Assembly (NCBI RefSeq): GCF_045788535.1
Contig: NZ_CP074074.1
Location: 2,666,001-2,730,000, forward strand
Source: Allotamlana fucoidanivorans
Lineage (GTDB): Bacteria > Bacteroidota > Bacteroidia > Flavobacteriales > Flavobacteriaceae
Reading direction: 5' to 3'
Length of the DNA: 64,000 bases
The notes below the pieces were generated by a model, which worked only from the letters and a program-made list of their open reading frames with translations, made no database searches and had not been told where the DNA came from. Of this stretch, positions 17,442 through 26,667 are shown piece after piece (position 1 is the first letter of the stretch; every line of letters starts with the position of its first letter). Position numbers and translations under genes: made by a program.

Positions 17442-18629
17442 ATGAAAAGAGTAATTGTTGGGTTATCAGGTGGCGTAGATTCTAGTGTGGCTGCTTATTT
17501 GTTGAAAGAACAAGGGTATGAGGTTATAGGGCTATTTATGAAAAATTGGCATGATGACTCGGTTACCATATCCAATGAATGCCCCTGGTTAGATGATAGT
17601 AATGATGCTATGCTTGTTGCTGAGAAATTGGGTATACCTTTTCAAACGGTTGATTTGAGTGAACAGTATAAAGAACGTATTGTTGATTACATGTTTAAGG
17701 AATATGAACAAGGAAGAACACCAAATCCTGATGTTTTGTGTAATAGAGAGATAAAGTTTGATGTTTTTATGGACATTGCTTTAAATTTGGGAGCCGATTA
17801 TGTGGCCACTGGGCACTATTGTAGAAAAGGCACTATTACTAAAGATAATAAAACCATATATCAATTATTGGCGGGTGTTGATGGCAATAAAGATCAGTCT
17901 TATTTTTTATGTCAACTATCACAAGATCAATTGGCCAAGTCTTTATTTCCTATAGGTGAGTTGACTAAACCAGAGGTAAGAGCGATTGCTACAAAATTAG
18001 ATTTGGTAACGGCAGAAAAGAAGGATTCACAAGGTTTATGTTTTATTGGCAAAGTAAAATTACCTGATTTTCTTCAACAGCAACTTAAACCAAAAGCAGG
18101 TGATATTATAGAGATTTCAAAAGATGCAGATTTATATCAAGAAGTTCCACCAGTTTTTGATTCAAAAGAAAAAGAATTAAGTTATTTGTCAAGGAAATTT
18201 GACTATACACCAAATCATGGTAAAATAGTAGGTAACCACCAAGGTGCGCATTATTTTACTAAAGGGCAAAGAAAAGGTTTAGCCGTTGGAGGTACAGTTG
18301 AGCCCTTATTCGTCATTGATACCAATGTTGAAGATAATGTGATTTATACAGGACAGGGAAAATCACATCCAGGTCTTCTAAAAAAAGCCCTTTTTGTGTC
18401 AAACGAAGAGTTACATTGGATACGAGAAGATTTAGAATTAAAAACAGGAAATTCTATGAAGGTTAAGGCTAGAATTAGATACAGACAACCTTTAGAATTG
18501 GCAACATTATATAAAGTACCACATGGGTTGTATGTTGAATTTGAAAATTTACAATCGGCCATAACCGAAGGGCAGTTTGTGGCATGGTATATTCAAGATG
18601 AGTTAATAGGTTCGGGCGTGATTTCGTAA
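17442..18629 (+). CDS. mnmA: tRNA-specific 2-thiouridylase MnmA
   Basis: The 395-residue enzyme thiolates U34 of Lys, Glu and Gln tRNAs. The PP-loop SGGVDSSVAAYLL is at the N-terminus. The catalytic Cys lies in NPDVLCNREIKF, and the second Cys in KKDSQGLCFIGKV. The C-terminal beta domain is complete. It is slightly longer than the E. coli protein because of an insertion around residue 235-260 (SYLSRKFDYTPNHGK), which seems usual in Bacteroidota. A T9SS protease gene follows 21 bp downstream and may be co-transcribed. Confidence 0.96.
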   Translation: MKRVIVGLSGGVDSSVAAYLLKEQGYEVIGLFMKNWHDDSVTISNECPWLDDSNDAMLVAEKLGIPFQTVDLSEQYKERIVDYMFKEYEQGRTPNPDVLCNREIKFDVFMDIALNLGADYVATGHYCRKGTITKDNKTIYQLLAGVDGNKDQSYFLCQLSQDQLAKSLFPIGELTKPEVRAIATKLDLVTAEKKDSQGLCFIGKVKLPDFLQQQLKPKAGDIIEISKDADLYQEVPPVFDSKEKELSYLSRKFDYTPNHGKIVGNHQGAHYFTKGQRKGLAVGGTVEPLFVIDTNVEDNVIYTGQGKSHPGLLKKALFVSNEELHWIREDLELKTGNSMKVKARIRYRQPLELATLYKVPHGLYVEFENLQSAITEGQFVAWYIQDELIGSGVIS

Positions 18630-18650
18630 ATTAGCAGAAAACCTGCTGTT

Positions 18651-20270
18651 ATGAAAATAGGAATCTTAAAGTGCTTATTTTTTTTTCTTAGCATTAATGT
18701 ATTGGCGCAACAAGATGCATGGATTTATTTTGTAGATAAAGAGGATGTTCAGGCGTCTATAGAACATCCAATTACCATACTTTCACAAAAGGCAATCGAT
18801 AGGAAAATAGCTCATGGTGTTGCTATTGATGAACGAGATGTTCCTGTTAACGAAGCCTATATTGAAATGCTTAAAAATAGTACAGGCATTCAAGTCAAGG
18901 CTAAATCAAAGTGGTTTAATGCCATTCATGTTCAAGGAAGTTTTTCTGATATTGAGTCTTTAAAAAGTTTGAACTTTGTGAGTCATGTGATTTATGCCGA
19001 TGCCCAGTTAGGGACAGGTAAAACATTAAAAAGTAAGTCAAAATTTATGACTGGGCAAGTAGTGGTAGATTTTAACTACGGAAATTCATGGAATCAAATA
19101 GCTATGTTTCGTGGTGATAAACTGCATCAAAGAAGATATACAGGTAGCGGCATAACCATTGCTGTTTTAGATGCTGGATTTCCAAATGTAAACCAAATGT
19201 CTGCTTTTAAGCATTTAAGAGATGCAGGCAAACTTTTAGGAAGTTATCATTTTGTAAATCGAGAGGTTGATGTTTTTAATAATGCAACAAGTAACCACGG
19301 TACTTTGGTGTTAAGTACTATGGCTGGGCTTAAAGAAAATCAATTTGTAGGAACAGCACCTGACGCGTCTTACTATCTGTTTGTTACAGAAGATGCCACA
19401 AGCGAAACACCAATTGAAGAAAGTTATTGGGTAGAGGCTGCCGAACGTGCCGATAGTTTAGGGGTTGATATCATTAATACTTCGTTAGGATATACTACAT
19501 ATGATAATTCAAGTTATGGTTATACGCCTGCTGATATGAATGGCAATACAACTTTCATAACACGTGGCGCAAATATTGCATTTGAAAAAGGGATGCTTTT
19601 AGTTACTTCAGCAGGAAATTCGGGTAGCCCAAATGATGCCTGGCAAATAGTAGGAGCTCCTGCTGATGCCTCTGGTGTGCTAAGTGTAGGAGCTGTTGAT
19701 GCAAATGGAAACTACGCATCATTTAGTTCAAAAGGGAATGAGGAGCAACCAACACAAAAGCCAGATGTGGTTGCTCAAGGTCAGCGAAGTTATGTAATCA
19801 CTGAAAATGATGTTATAGCACAGGCTAATGGTACCTCTTTCAGCTCTCCCATTTTAGCAGGAGGCGTGGCCTGTTTATGGCAAGCTTTACCTGAAAAATC
19901 AAATGCAGAAATTATGCAAGCCGTTAGAATGTCGGCATCTCAATATGAGACTCCAGATTTTTTTCTGGGTTATGGTATTCCAAACTTGGAACAGGTACTG
20001 AATACTGAAAAGTTGGAAGAGTGGGACGATCAAACATTTGTGCTGTATCCAAATCCTATAGAGGATAAATTGTATGTAAGTGGAATTACAGATGACGATA
20101 TAGAATCTTTTAAAATGTCCATTTTCAACATTCAGGGAAAGTTCATTTTAGAAACTCCTTTAGAGATCACACAAGAATATTTTGATTTGTCATTCTTAGC
20201 AGAGGGACTTTATATAATTAGTGTAGAAACCAAGTCATTTTCAAAGACCTATAAAATGATCAAACAATAA
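18651..20270 (+). CDS. Subtilisin-like (S8) protease secreted by the type IX system
   Basis: The 539-residue protein has a short signal peptide (to LAQQ) and a propeptide region ending near residue 110. The S8 catalytic domain carries Asp in ITIAVLDAGFP, His in SNHGTLVLSTMAG and Ser in GTSFSSPILAGG. The last ~75 residues form a type A T9SS sorting domain: FVLYPNPIEDKLYVSG, then FNIQGK, LAEGLYIISV and KMIKQ. It should be exported across the outer membrane and anchored or released. Its stop codon overlaps the next start (TAATG), so the next gene is translationally linked. Confidence 0.93.
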   Translation: MKIGILKCLFFFLSINVLAQQDAWIYFVDKEDVQASIEHPITILSQKAIDRKIAHGVAIDERDVPVNEAYIEMLKNSTGIQVKAKSKWFNAIHVQGSFSDIESLKSLNFVSHVIYADAQLGTGKTLKSKSKFMTGQVVVDFNYGNSWNQIAMFRGDKLHQRRYTGSGITIAVLDAGFPNVNQMSAFKHLRDAGKLLGSYHFVNREVDVFNNATSNHGTLVLSTMAGLKENQFVGTAPDASYYLFVTEDATSETPIEESYWVEAAERADSLGVDIINTSLGYTTYDNSSYGYTPADMNGNTTFITRGANIAFEKGMLLVTSAGNSGSPNDAWQIVGAPADASGVLSVGAVDANGNYASFSSKGNEEQPTQKPDVVAQGQRSYVITENDVIAQANGTSFSSPILAGGVACLWQALPEKSNAEIMQAVRMSASQYETPDFFLGYGIPNLEQVLNTEKLEEWDDQTFVLYPNPIEDKLYVSGITDDDIESFKMSIFNIQGKFILETPLEITQEYFDLSFLAEGLYIISVETKSFSKTYKMIKQ

Positions 20271-21223
20271 TGGAAAATAAAATAACAGCGCTTTTTAAAA
20301 TAAAATATCCCATTATACAGGCAGGTATGGTGTGGAATAGCGGATGGAAACTTGCAGCGGCTTCAAGTAATTCGGGTATTTTAGGGCTTATAGGAGCAGG
20401 ATCTATGTATCCCGAAGTATTACGAGATCACATTAAAAAATGCAAAAAAGCAACGAACAAACCATTTGGGGTGAATGTGCCCATGTTATATCCAGATATT
20501 GAAAATATCATGAATATCATTGTAGACGAAGGCGTTAAAATAGTCTTCACTTCTGCTGGAAACCCTAAAATCTGGACTTCTTGGTTACAAGAAAAGGGAA
20601 TTACTGTAGTACATGTTGTAAGCAGTTTAAAGTTTGCACTTAAAGCGCAAGAAGCTGGAGTAGATGCTATTGTGGCTGAAGGTTTTGAAGCTGGTGGACA
20701 TAATGGAAGGGATGAAATGACTACCTTAACCCTCGTTCCTATAGTTAAAGAACATATACAGATTCCACTGATAGCAGCTGGCGGTATTGCAACAGGTAAA
20801 AGTATGTTAGCCACAATGATTCTGGGAGCAGATGGTGTGCAAATAGGCTCTCGGTTTGTTGCAAGTTTAGAAAGTTCTGCCCATCAAAATTTTAAACAAG
20901 CTGTGGTTGATGCTAAAGAAGGCGATACACAGCTAACGTTAAAAGAATTAGCTCCTGTAAGACTGATTAAAAATTCATTTTATAATCAAATTCAGGATTT
21001 ATATAAAACCTGTCCTACAAAGGAACAATTAAAAGAATTGTTAGGGAGAGCTCGTGCAAAAAAAGGCATGTTTGAGGGCGATTTAGAAGAAGGTGAGCTA
21101 GAAATTGGTCAGATTTCAGGACTTATTCATGATATAAAACCTGTTTCAAAAATAGTAAGTGATGTAGTTAAAGAATTTGAAGCTGCTAAACTAGAAGTTT
21201 GCAAAACCACTTATTTCAAGTAA
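20270..21223 (+). CDS. NAD(P)H-dependent flavin oxidoreductase / nitronate monooxygenase family
   Basis: The 317-residue TIM-barrel flavoprotein has the family start IKYPIIQAGMVWNSG. It also has the FMN-phosphate-binding region AAGGIATGKSMLA and GADGVQIGSRF, and the EGFEAGGHNG segment with the catalytic-type His. Relatives include 2-nitropropane dioxygenase and FabK-like enoyl reductases, so the exact reaction is uncertain. It overlaps the upstream protease by one base and is followed by a clear terminator. Confidence 0.85.
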   Translation: MENKITALFKIKYPIIQAGMVWNSGWKLAAASSNSGILGLIGAGSMYPEVLRDHIKKCKKATNKPFGVNVPMLYPDIENIMNIIVDEGVKIVFTSAGNPKIWTSWLQEKGITVVHVVSSLKFALKAQEAGVDAIVAEGFEAGGHNGRDEMTTLTLVPIVKEHIQIPLIAAGGIATGKSMLATMILGADGVQIGSRFVASLESSAHQNFKQAVVDAKEGDTQLTLKELAPVRLIKNSFYNQIQDLYKTCPTKEQLKELLGRARAKKGMFEGDLEEGELEIGQISGLIHDIKPVSKIVSDVVKEFEAAKLEVCKTTYFK

Positions 21224-21231
21224 CTTGTTTA

Positions 21232-21261
21232 AAAAAAGGAGAAATTAAATTCTCCTTTTTT
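21232..21261 (+). terminator. Rho-independent terminator
   Basis: Twelve-base perfect arms (21232-21243 and 21250-21261) with a 6-nt loop; the right arm ends in a T run. It lies just after the nitronate monooxygenase-like gene. Confidence 0.88.
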
Positions 21262-21472
21262 ATGCTTTGAAACTTAGCAATTATTTTCCTAACCCTTAAA
21301 AAATGAGAGCACGAAGTTTCTTATGTGCTATATAGTCTTAATGAGATATTATTATTGAAAGGCAAATGTAAATATTTTGTAATGATATTTTTACTTTAAA
21401 ATCAAGGTATTTATTAACAAATGTTAACACCTGTCAACAGTATAAATATTCTAATTCACGGCAAATAAAGAG

Positions 21473-21480
21473 TATTTTTG
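21473..21480 (+). promoter_or_regulatory. Bacteroidota -7 box (TATTTTTG) immediately before a start codon
   Basis: Exact TAnnTTTG match ending only 4 bp before the ATG of the MATE transporter gene. If used, transcription would begin at or next to the start codon, giving a leaderless or near-leaderless mRNA. Confidence 0.4.
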
Positions 21481-21484
21481 CAAA

Positions 21485-22864
21485 ATGCATTTAGAAAAAT
21501 ACACGAAGGAATTTAAGTATAATTGGCAGTTAGCGGCACCAGTAATGTTAGGTATGTTAGGGCATACCTTTGTGAGTTTTGTTGATAATATTATGGTGGG
21601 GCAACTAGGAACGGCAGAATTAGCAGCTGTTTCTTTAGGGAATAGTTTTCTCTTTATAGCCATGTCTTTAGGTATTGGGTTTTCTACAGCGATAACTCCC
21701 TTGGTGGCAGAGGCTGATGCCGCAAATAATTTTAAGGAAGGAAAATCAGCCTTTAAGCATGGGCTATTTTTATGTACCGTTATTGGCATATTACTTTTTT
21801 TACTGGTTTATTTTTCAAAGTCTTTAATGTATTTGATGAAACAACCCGAAGAGGTAGTACATTTAGCAATTCCTTACCTGAATTTAGTAGCCTTTTCACT
21901 AATTCCTTTAGTTATTTTTCAGGCATTCAAACAGTTTAGTGATGGCATGTCTATGACTAAATATCCTATGTATGCTACATTGTTTGGAAACATAGTAAAC
22001 GTTTTTTTAAATTACTTACTTATTTTTGGAAAATTTGGTTTTCCTGAATTGGGTATTGTAGGAGCCGCTTACGGCACTTTAGTAGCAAGGTTACTTATGA
22101 TTTGGTATTTATGGTTTTTGTTAAAATCAAAAGAAAAATCGAAGGCTTTTGTGACTAAGATTAAATTCTTTCAATTAAAACAATCAATGCTGAAAAAATT
22201 GCTTGATCTTGGGTCACCTAGTGCTATGCAGATGTTTTTTGAAGTGGCTATTTTTACAGCAGCTATTTGGCTCAGCGGGCTATTGGGTAAAAATCCGCAA
22301 GCAGCTAATCAAATTGCCTTAAACTTAAGTTCAATGACCTTTATGGTGGCTACAGGTTTAAGTGTTGCCGCTATGATTCGGGTTGGAAACCAAAAAGGGT
22401 TGAAAGCTTTCTATGAACTGAGGCGTATTGCATTTTCTTTATTTTTAATGGGGACTTTATTTGCCACGTGCTTTGCATTATTTTTCTTAGTATTTCATAA
22501 TCAACTCCCCAAAGTTTACGTTGATTATGATGATGTGGTTAACTTATTAGATAATAAAGAAGTGGTTGGTATTGCTTCAAATTTATTAATTGTTGCCGCC
22601 ATTTTTCAGATTAGCGATAGCATTCAGGTACTCGTTTTAGGAGCTTTAAGAGGGTTGCAAGATGTTAAAATACCCACGCTTATTACGTTTGTTTCTTACT
22701 GGTTAGTGGGATTTCCAATGAGCTGGTTTTTAGGAAAGGAAGAAGCCTACGGAAGTTTTGGTATTTGGTTAGGGCTGTTAGCAGGATTAACTACCGCAGC
22801 TATTTTGTTATATATTAGGTTTAATTATTTAACCAAAAGATTAATTTTGTCTAACGAAAAATAA
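21485..22864 (+). CDS. MATE family multidrug/cation efflux transporter
   Basis: The 459-residue integral membrane protein has about twelve hydrophobic helices arranged in two related halves. MATE hallmarks are VMLGMLGHTFVSFVDNIMVG in the first helix, GTAELAAVSLGNS, and the second-half equivalent PSAMQMFFEVAIFTAA. Such pumps export cationic drugs or metabolites using Na+ or H+ gradients. Length is standard. It leads a short run with the 75-aa protein and the PAP2 phosphatase; gaps are 6 and 7 bp. Confidence 0.92.
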   Translation: MHLEKYTKEFKYNWQLAAPVMLGMLGHTFVSFVDNIMVGQLGTAELAAVSLGNSFLFIAMSLGIGFSTAITPLVAEADAANNFKEGKSAFKHGLFLCTVIGILLFLLVYFSKSLMYLMKQPEEVVHLAIPYLNLVAFSLIPLVIFQAFKQFSDGMSMTKYPMYATLFGNIVNVFLNYLLIFGKFGFPELGIVGAAYGTLVARLLMIWYLWFLLKSKEKSKAFVTKIKFFQLKQSMLKKLLDLGSPSAMQMFFEVAIFTAAIWLSGLLGKNPQAANQIALNLSSMTFMVATGLSVAAMIRVGNQKGLKAFYELRRIAFSLFLMGTLFATCFALFFLVFHNQLPKVYVDYDDVVNLLDNKEVVGIASNLLIVAAIFQISDSIQVLVLGALRGLQDVKIPTLITFVSYWLVGFPMSWFLGKEEAYGSFGIWLGLLAGLTTAAILLYIRFNYLTKRLILSNEK

Positions 22865-22870
22865 AAACCA

Positions 22871-23098
22871 ATGAGTCTTCCAAAGTTTATATTAGGGGAT
22901 AATACTGAATTTCCCAACGCTATTTATGTTATTCACACTGAGTTTCCACGATTTATAATTAATTTGGAAAATGATGATCTGGAGTGGTTTGAAGATTTTG
23001 ATGCTGAAGATCAGAAGGAATTAGAAACAGAAACTGAACATGCCATAAAATTAGCAACTGAATTTTATGACAGTGAAATAGCTAAGTACGAAGAATAG
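22871..23098 (+). CDS. Small conserved acidic protein (75 aa)
   Basis: The 75-residue soluble protein is rich in Asp and Glu in its second half (FEDFDAEDQKELETETEH). It sits 6 bp after the MATE gene and 7 bp before the PAP2 gene, so it is almost certainly co-translated with them. No domain is recognised. Codon use and tight packing support a real gene. Confidence 0.7.
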   Translation: MSLPKFILGDNTEFPNAIYVIHTEFPRFIINLENDDLEWFEDFDAEDQKELETETEHAIKLATEFYDSEIAKYEE

Positions 23099-23105
23099 AA
23101 GTGTT

Positions 23106-23675
23106 ATGGTAGATGAACTGATTAGATTAGATACAGAACTATTCATTTTTTTGAATAATTTAGGGTCAATTACCTGGGACAGCTTATGGCTGGTCATTAC
23201 TAACAAACTTACCTTTATTCCTCTTTATTTAGTTTTGTTATTCATGTTGTATAAGAAATATGGGTTAAAATCACTGTTAATTTTTGTGGTGGCTATAGCT
23301 CTAATGATCACGTTTACCGATCAAATAACAAATGTGTTTAAACGAACATTTCAGCGACCAAGACCATGTGGAGTGGCCGATTTGGCAGATCAGATACGTT
23401 TTATTGCAGTGCGATGTGGGAAATATGGGTTTTTCTCAGGGCACTCATCAAACTCTATGGCGGTTGCTGTTTTTGCAGGATTACTTTTAAAGCCATATTT
23501 TAAAAATTTGATTCTGCTTCTTGTTTTTTGGAGTTTTATTGTGGCTTATAGCAGAATTTATGTTGGAGTGCATTATCCGCTTGATATTTTTTGTGGAATG
23601 ACATTTGGAGCGCTTTCAGGTTTTTTATTTTACAAATTAAGCCAATATGTTTTGGCAAAATATGTTAAGAATTAA
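23106..23675 (+). CDS. PAP2-family membrane phosphatase
   Basis: The 189-residue protein has five or six hydrophobic segments. The three PAP2 active-site motifs are present: KRTFQRPRPC, FFSGHSSNSMA and SRIYVGVHYPLD. Such enzymes dephosphorylate undecaprenyl pyrophosphate or phosphatidate at the membrane surface; which one applies here cannot be told. The final 4 bp overlap the convergent meaB gene end, leaving no room for a conventional terminator. Confidence 0.9.
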   Translation: MVDELIRLDTELFIFLNNLGSITWDSLWLVITNKLTFIPLYLVLLFMLYKKYGLKSLLIFVVAIALMITFTDQITNVFKRTFQRPRPCGVADLADQIRFIAVRCGKYGFFSGHSSNSMAVAVFAGLLLKPYFKNLILLLVFWSFIVAYSRIYVGVHYPLDIFCGMTFGALSGFLFYKLSQYVLAKYVKN

Positions 23676-24748
23676 GCTTTTAATTTTAGTAAAAACTCAG
23701 CAGCCGCAAAGGGGGTGGTATGGTTGTTTTCTATTAAAATAAGCTGAGATTCTAGTGCTTTTTTAATTTTTGGTTGATTAAAAAAATCTGATTTAAGTTG
23801 GGATTCTATAGTTTGAATCAGCCAGAATTTATTTTGCTTTTGTCGTTTTATATCAAAGTGACCGTTTTTTGTGGTTACACATATATAATCTGTTATCATG
23901 CTCCAGATAAGGGTTATGCCAACATGGTTTAATGCACTGCAAACCGATACTTTAGGAGACCATTTAGACTCTTTTTCAGGATAAAGTTTCAAAGCTCTAG
24001 AGAATTCATTTGCGGCAAACTTTGCCTTTTTTTCATTATCGCCATCAGCTTTATTAATCACTATAGCATCGGCCATTTCAATTATACCCCGTTTAATACC
24101 CTGTAGTTCATCACCAGCCCCAGATAATTTTAAAAGTAGAAAGAAATCAACCATGCTATGTACGGTAGTTTCGCTTTGCCCCACACCAACCGTTTCTATG
24201 ATAATGATATCAAAACCAGCGGCTTCACATAGCACAATAGATTCTCTGGTTTTTCTGGCAACACCGCCAAGCGAATGCCCCGAGGGAGAAGGTCTGATAA
24301 AAGCATTTTCATCTTTAACAAGTGCTTCCATTCGGGTTTTATCCCCCAGAATACTACCTTTTGTAATGGAACTTGTTGGGTCAATAGCCAAAACTGCCAC
24401 ACGTTTTCCTTGTGACGTTAAATGCTTTCCAAAAGCCTCAATGAATGTACTTTTACCTACACCGGGAACACCCGTAATACCAATGCGTATAGATTTGTTA
24501 GCATATGGAAGGCAGGTTTTTAGAAGCTTGTTTCCAATTGCTATATGTTTACTGTTTACGCTCTCAACTAAGGTAATCCCTCTGCTAAGCGCTGCAACAT
24601 CTCCTTGAAGAATATCGGTTAAAAGGGTTTTAGCGTCAAGTTTTACTTTACGTTTTTGTTTAAGGTTTTCAATAGACTTTCTGTTGGTGATTTCTGAAAT
24701 TGAAACACCTCCTTTTTCTTGTAATGCCGATTTCTTTTCTTTCGTCAA
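23672..24748 (-). CDS. meaB: MeaB/ArgK GTPase, methylmalonyl-CoA mutase chaperone
   Basis: The 358-residue G3E-type GTPase has Walker A GVPGVGKST and the Mg/Walker B region VAVLAIDPTSS. It also has IIETVGVGQSE and the base-specificity motif VINKADGDN. MeaB loads and protects the B12 cofactor of methylmalonyl-CoA mutase. The mutase genes are not in this window. It is convergent with, and overlaps by 4 bp, the PAP2 phosphatase gene. Confidence 0.93.
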   Translation of the reverse strand: MTKEKKSALQEKGGVSISEITNRKSIENLKQKRKVKLDAKTLLTDILQGDVAALSRGITLVESVNSKHIAIGNKLLKTCLPYANKSIRIGITGVPGVGKSTFIEAFGKHLTSQGKRVAVLAIDPTSSITKGSILGDKTRMEALVKDENAFIRPSPSGHSLGGVARKTRESIVLCEAAGFDIIIIETVGVGQSETTVHSMVDFFLLLKLSGAGDELQGIKRGIIEMADAIVINKADGDNEKKAKFAANEFSRALKLYPEKESKWSPKVSVCSALNHVGITLIWSMITDYICVTTKNGHFDIKRQKQNKFWLIQTIESQLKSDFFNQPKIKKALESQLILIENNHTTPFAAAEFLLKLKA

Positions 24749-24817
24749 TTCTCAGATAATTAGTTGCTTAAATTTACAATATTCTTGCAAGGGATTACCA
24801 GAGGATGCTAAAAATAG

Positions 24818-25372
24818 TTATTGAAGCGGAACGGCTATTTTAACATCATCCCAAGCCATGGTTAAAAATAAATTATCGGTTGAATTATCAAAACTAATGG
24901 TGAACTGCTCTACGGGATTAGCAAGTTTTTCCACGGGAACATCCACATTAATAACATCGTAGTTAGGATCCCACATAGGTTGCATTTGCGCATTAACGCC
25001 CCATTTATACTGTTTCGAATTAAAAATTACGGTCCAAGCAGAATCTTTAGGAACCGTCCATAAAGTATATTTTCCAGGGGTTAACGGCATACCTTTAACA
25101 TCAAGTGTTTGGTTGGTTTCAAAAGTGGTAGCCTCATTTGCTCCAGTACGCCATACCTGATTGTAAGGTACTAGCGCTCCAAAAATTTCTCTTCCTTTTT
25201 TGTAAGGCCTATTATAGAAAACTTCAAGTTTTAAATCGTTTAATTTGAATTCAACGGTGTCTTTCGGACTTAATCGCGGTGAAAAAATGTTTTCAACAAA
25301 TACAGAATATAAAAATAACCCCAATGCGATGATAGACAAAAGAATTAAGGTTCGTTTTAAGAAGGCGTTCAT
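24818..25372 (-). CDS. DUF2911 family membrane-anchored protein
   Basis: From the preferred start (Met at 25372, MNAFLKRTLILL) the protein has about 184 residues. It has one N-terminal signal or anchor helix and a beta-sandwich DUF2911 domain. Signatures are EVFYNRPYKKGREIFGALVPY, VWRTGANEATTF and TPGKYTLWTVP. An alternative Met 14 codons upstream (25414) would give a basic extension that lacks the usual signal shape. The family is frequent in Bacteroidota and its function is unknown; it probably sits in the periplasm. Confidence 0.85.
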   Translation of the reverse strand: MNAFLKRTLILLSIIALGLFLYSVFVENIFSPRLSPKDTVEFKLNDLKLEVFYNRPYKKGREIFGALVPYNQVWRTGANEATTFETNQTLDVKGMPLTPGKYTLWTVPKDSAWTVIFNSKQYKWGVNAQMQPMWDPNYDVINVDVPVEKLANPVEQFTISFDNSTDNLFLTMAWDDVKIAVPLQ

Positions 25373-25442
25373 ATGAGCAATTTTTTTGAGACGTAAAGAT
25401 AATTTAAAAGGCAAAACTACTAAAATGGAAACGACATTTATT

Positions 25443-25450
25443 TAGCTTTG
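25443..25450 (+). promoter_or_regulatory. Possible -7 box (TAGCTTTG) of the sigma-factor operon
   Basis: Exact TAnnTTTG match about 95 bp upstream of the sigma-factor gene. No -33 TTTG was seen. An ECF-type autoregulated promoter could lie closer to the gene instead. Confidence 0.3.
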
Positions 25451-25545
25451 TTTCAGGTAGATTAAAAAAATAGAAGGTTTTTGCAACACCCCATTTTTTT
25501 TATCGTCTTTAATATGAACTAACACAAACCAGAAGTAACATCAGT

Positions 25546-26097
25546 ATGTTTCAAGTTGACATTATAGAACAATGTAAACAGAACAATCGGAAAGCTCAAA
25601 TGCAGTTGTACAGCCAGTACTGCGATGGCATGTATATTGTAGCTAAACGGTTTTTAAAAGACGCTGCTGATGCTGAAGATGTGGTACAAGAGGCCTTCAT
25701 AAAGGCCTTTACAAAATTACATCAGTATAAAGGAGACGTTACTTTTGGCGCGTGGTTAAAACGTATTGTTGTTAATAAGAGTATCGACTTTTTAAAATCT
25801 AAAAAACAGCAGCTAGTGGCTTTGGATGAGGTGCACCTTAAAGTGGTTGATACTCAAAAAGACGACAAATGGTTGGTAGATGACACTATTACCCTTACAG
25901 ATGTTAAAGTGGCTATTAATAAGTTACCAAATAAATATCAATACGTGGTGATGCTCTATTTAATTGAGGGGTATGACCACCAAGAGATTTCTGAAATCCT
26001 TGATATCACTGAGGTAGCATCAAGAACACAACTATCAAGAGGTAAGGCAAAATTACAGGAACTATTAATACAAAAGCAAAATGGCACAAGATATTAG
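25546..26097 (+). CDS. ECF-type RNA polymerase sigma factor
   Basis: The 183-residue sigma-70 family protein has only regions 2 and 4. Region 2 runs from YIVAKRFLKDAADAEDVVQEAF to GAWLKRIVVNKSIDFL; region 4 covers LPNKYQYVVMLYLIEG and the helix-turn-helix EISEILDITEVASRTQLSRG. It directs transcription of an envelope- or stress-type regulon. The next gene, a single-pass membrane protein, overlaps it by 17 bp and is the probable anti-sigma factor, which makes this a classical ECF/anti-sigma pair. Confidence 0.93.
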   Translation: MFQVDIIEQCKQNNRKAQMQLYSQYCDGMYIVAKRFLKDAADAEDVVQEAFIKAFTKLHQYKGDVTFGAWLKRIVVNKSIDFLKSKKQQLVALDEVHLKVVDTQKDDKWLVDDTITLTDVKVAINKLPNKYQYVVMLYLIEGYDHQEISEILDITEVASRTQLSRGKAKLQELLIQKQNGTRY

Positions 26098-26656
26098 AGA
26101 TTTATTCAAGGATGATAAAATGTCAAATGAAACGATGCCTAAGAATCATCAAAACCGTTTTCAAAAGAAATTAGATATAGCCTTGCCCGTAAGTTCAAGA
26201 ACAGGTATAAGTTGGATGAAAGTGGCCGCTAGCGTGGTGGTGTTTTTAGGACTTTCGTTTGGAACTTATCGTTTTTTAAGTCCGTCCCAGATAGAACCTG
26301 TTAATGTAGATAACTCCAAAAAAGTGATTGCTACCAAAACTCTAGGAGACATTTCTCCTGGACTAAAAAAAGTAGAAGACTACTATTTGGCAAGTATCAA
26401 CTTAGAATTATCTAAGATGAGTTACACCCCAGAAACTAAGGAGTTATTTGATGGTTATTTGGAGCAAATAGCCACGCTTGATGAAGATTACCAAAAGCTT
26501 TCATTAGAGTTAACTGAATCGGGTCTCAGTGAGTTGACTGTTAATGCCTTAATAGATAATTTAAAACTGCGTTTAAACCTGTTGTATCGGTTACGATCGC
26601 AGTTAGAACAATTTAACGTTTCCGAAAACATAAATGCAGAAAAACAATCCATTTAA
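26081..26656 (+). CDS. Probable membrane anti-sigma factor
   Basis: The 191-residue protein has a ~45-residue cytosolic N-terminus (including PKNHQNRFQKKLD). One transmembrane helix follows (VAASVVVFLGLSFGTY), and then a ~120-residue helical periplasmic region. The 17-bp overlap with the sigma gene and this topology support an anti-sigma role. No zinc-binding anti-sigma motif (HxxxCxxC) is seen, so it is of the non-zinc type common in flavobacteria. Next downstream, after 11 bp, is the DUF4097-like gene. Confidence 0.7.
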   Translation: MAQDIRDLFKDDKMSNETMPKNHQNRFQKKLDIALPVSSRTGISWMKVAASVVVFLGLSFGTYRFLSPSQIEPVNVDNSKKVIATKTLGDISPGLKKVEDYYLASINLELSKMSYTPETKELFDGYLEQIATLDEDYQKLSLELTESGLSELTVNALIDNLKLRLNLLYRLRSQLEQFNVSENINAEKQSI

Positions 26657-26667
26657 AAAATCAAAAA

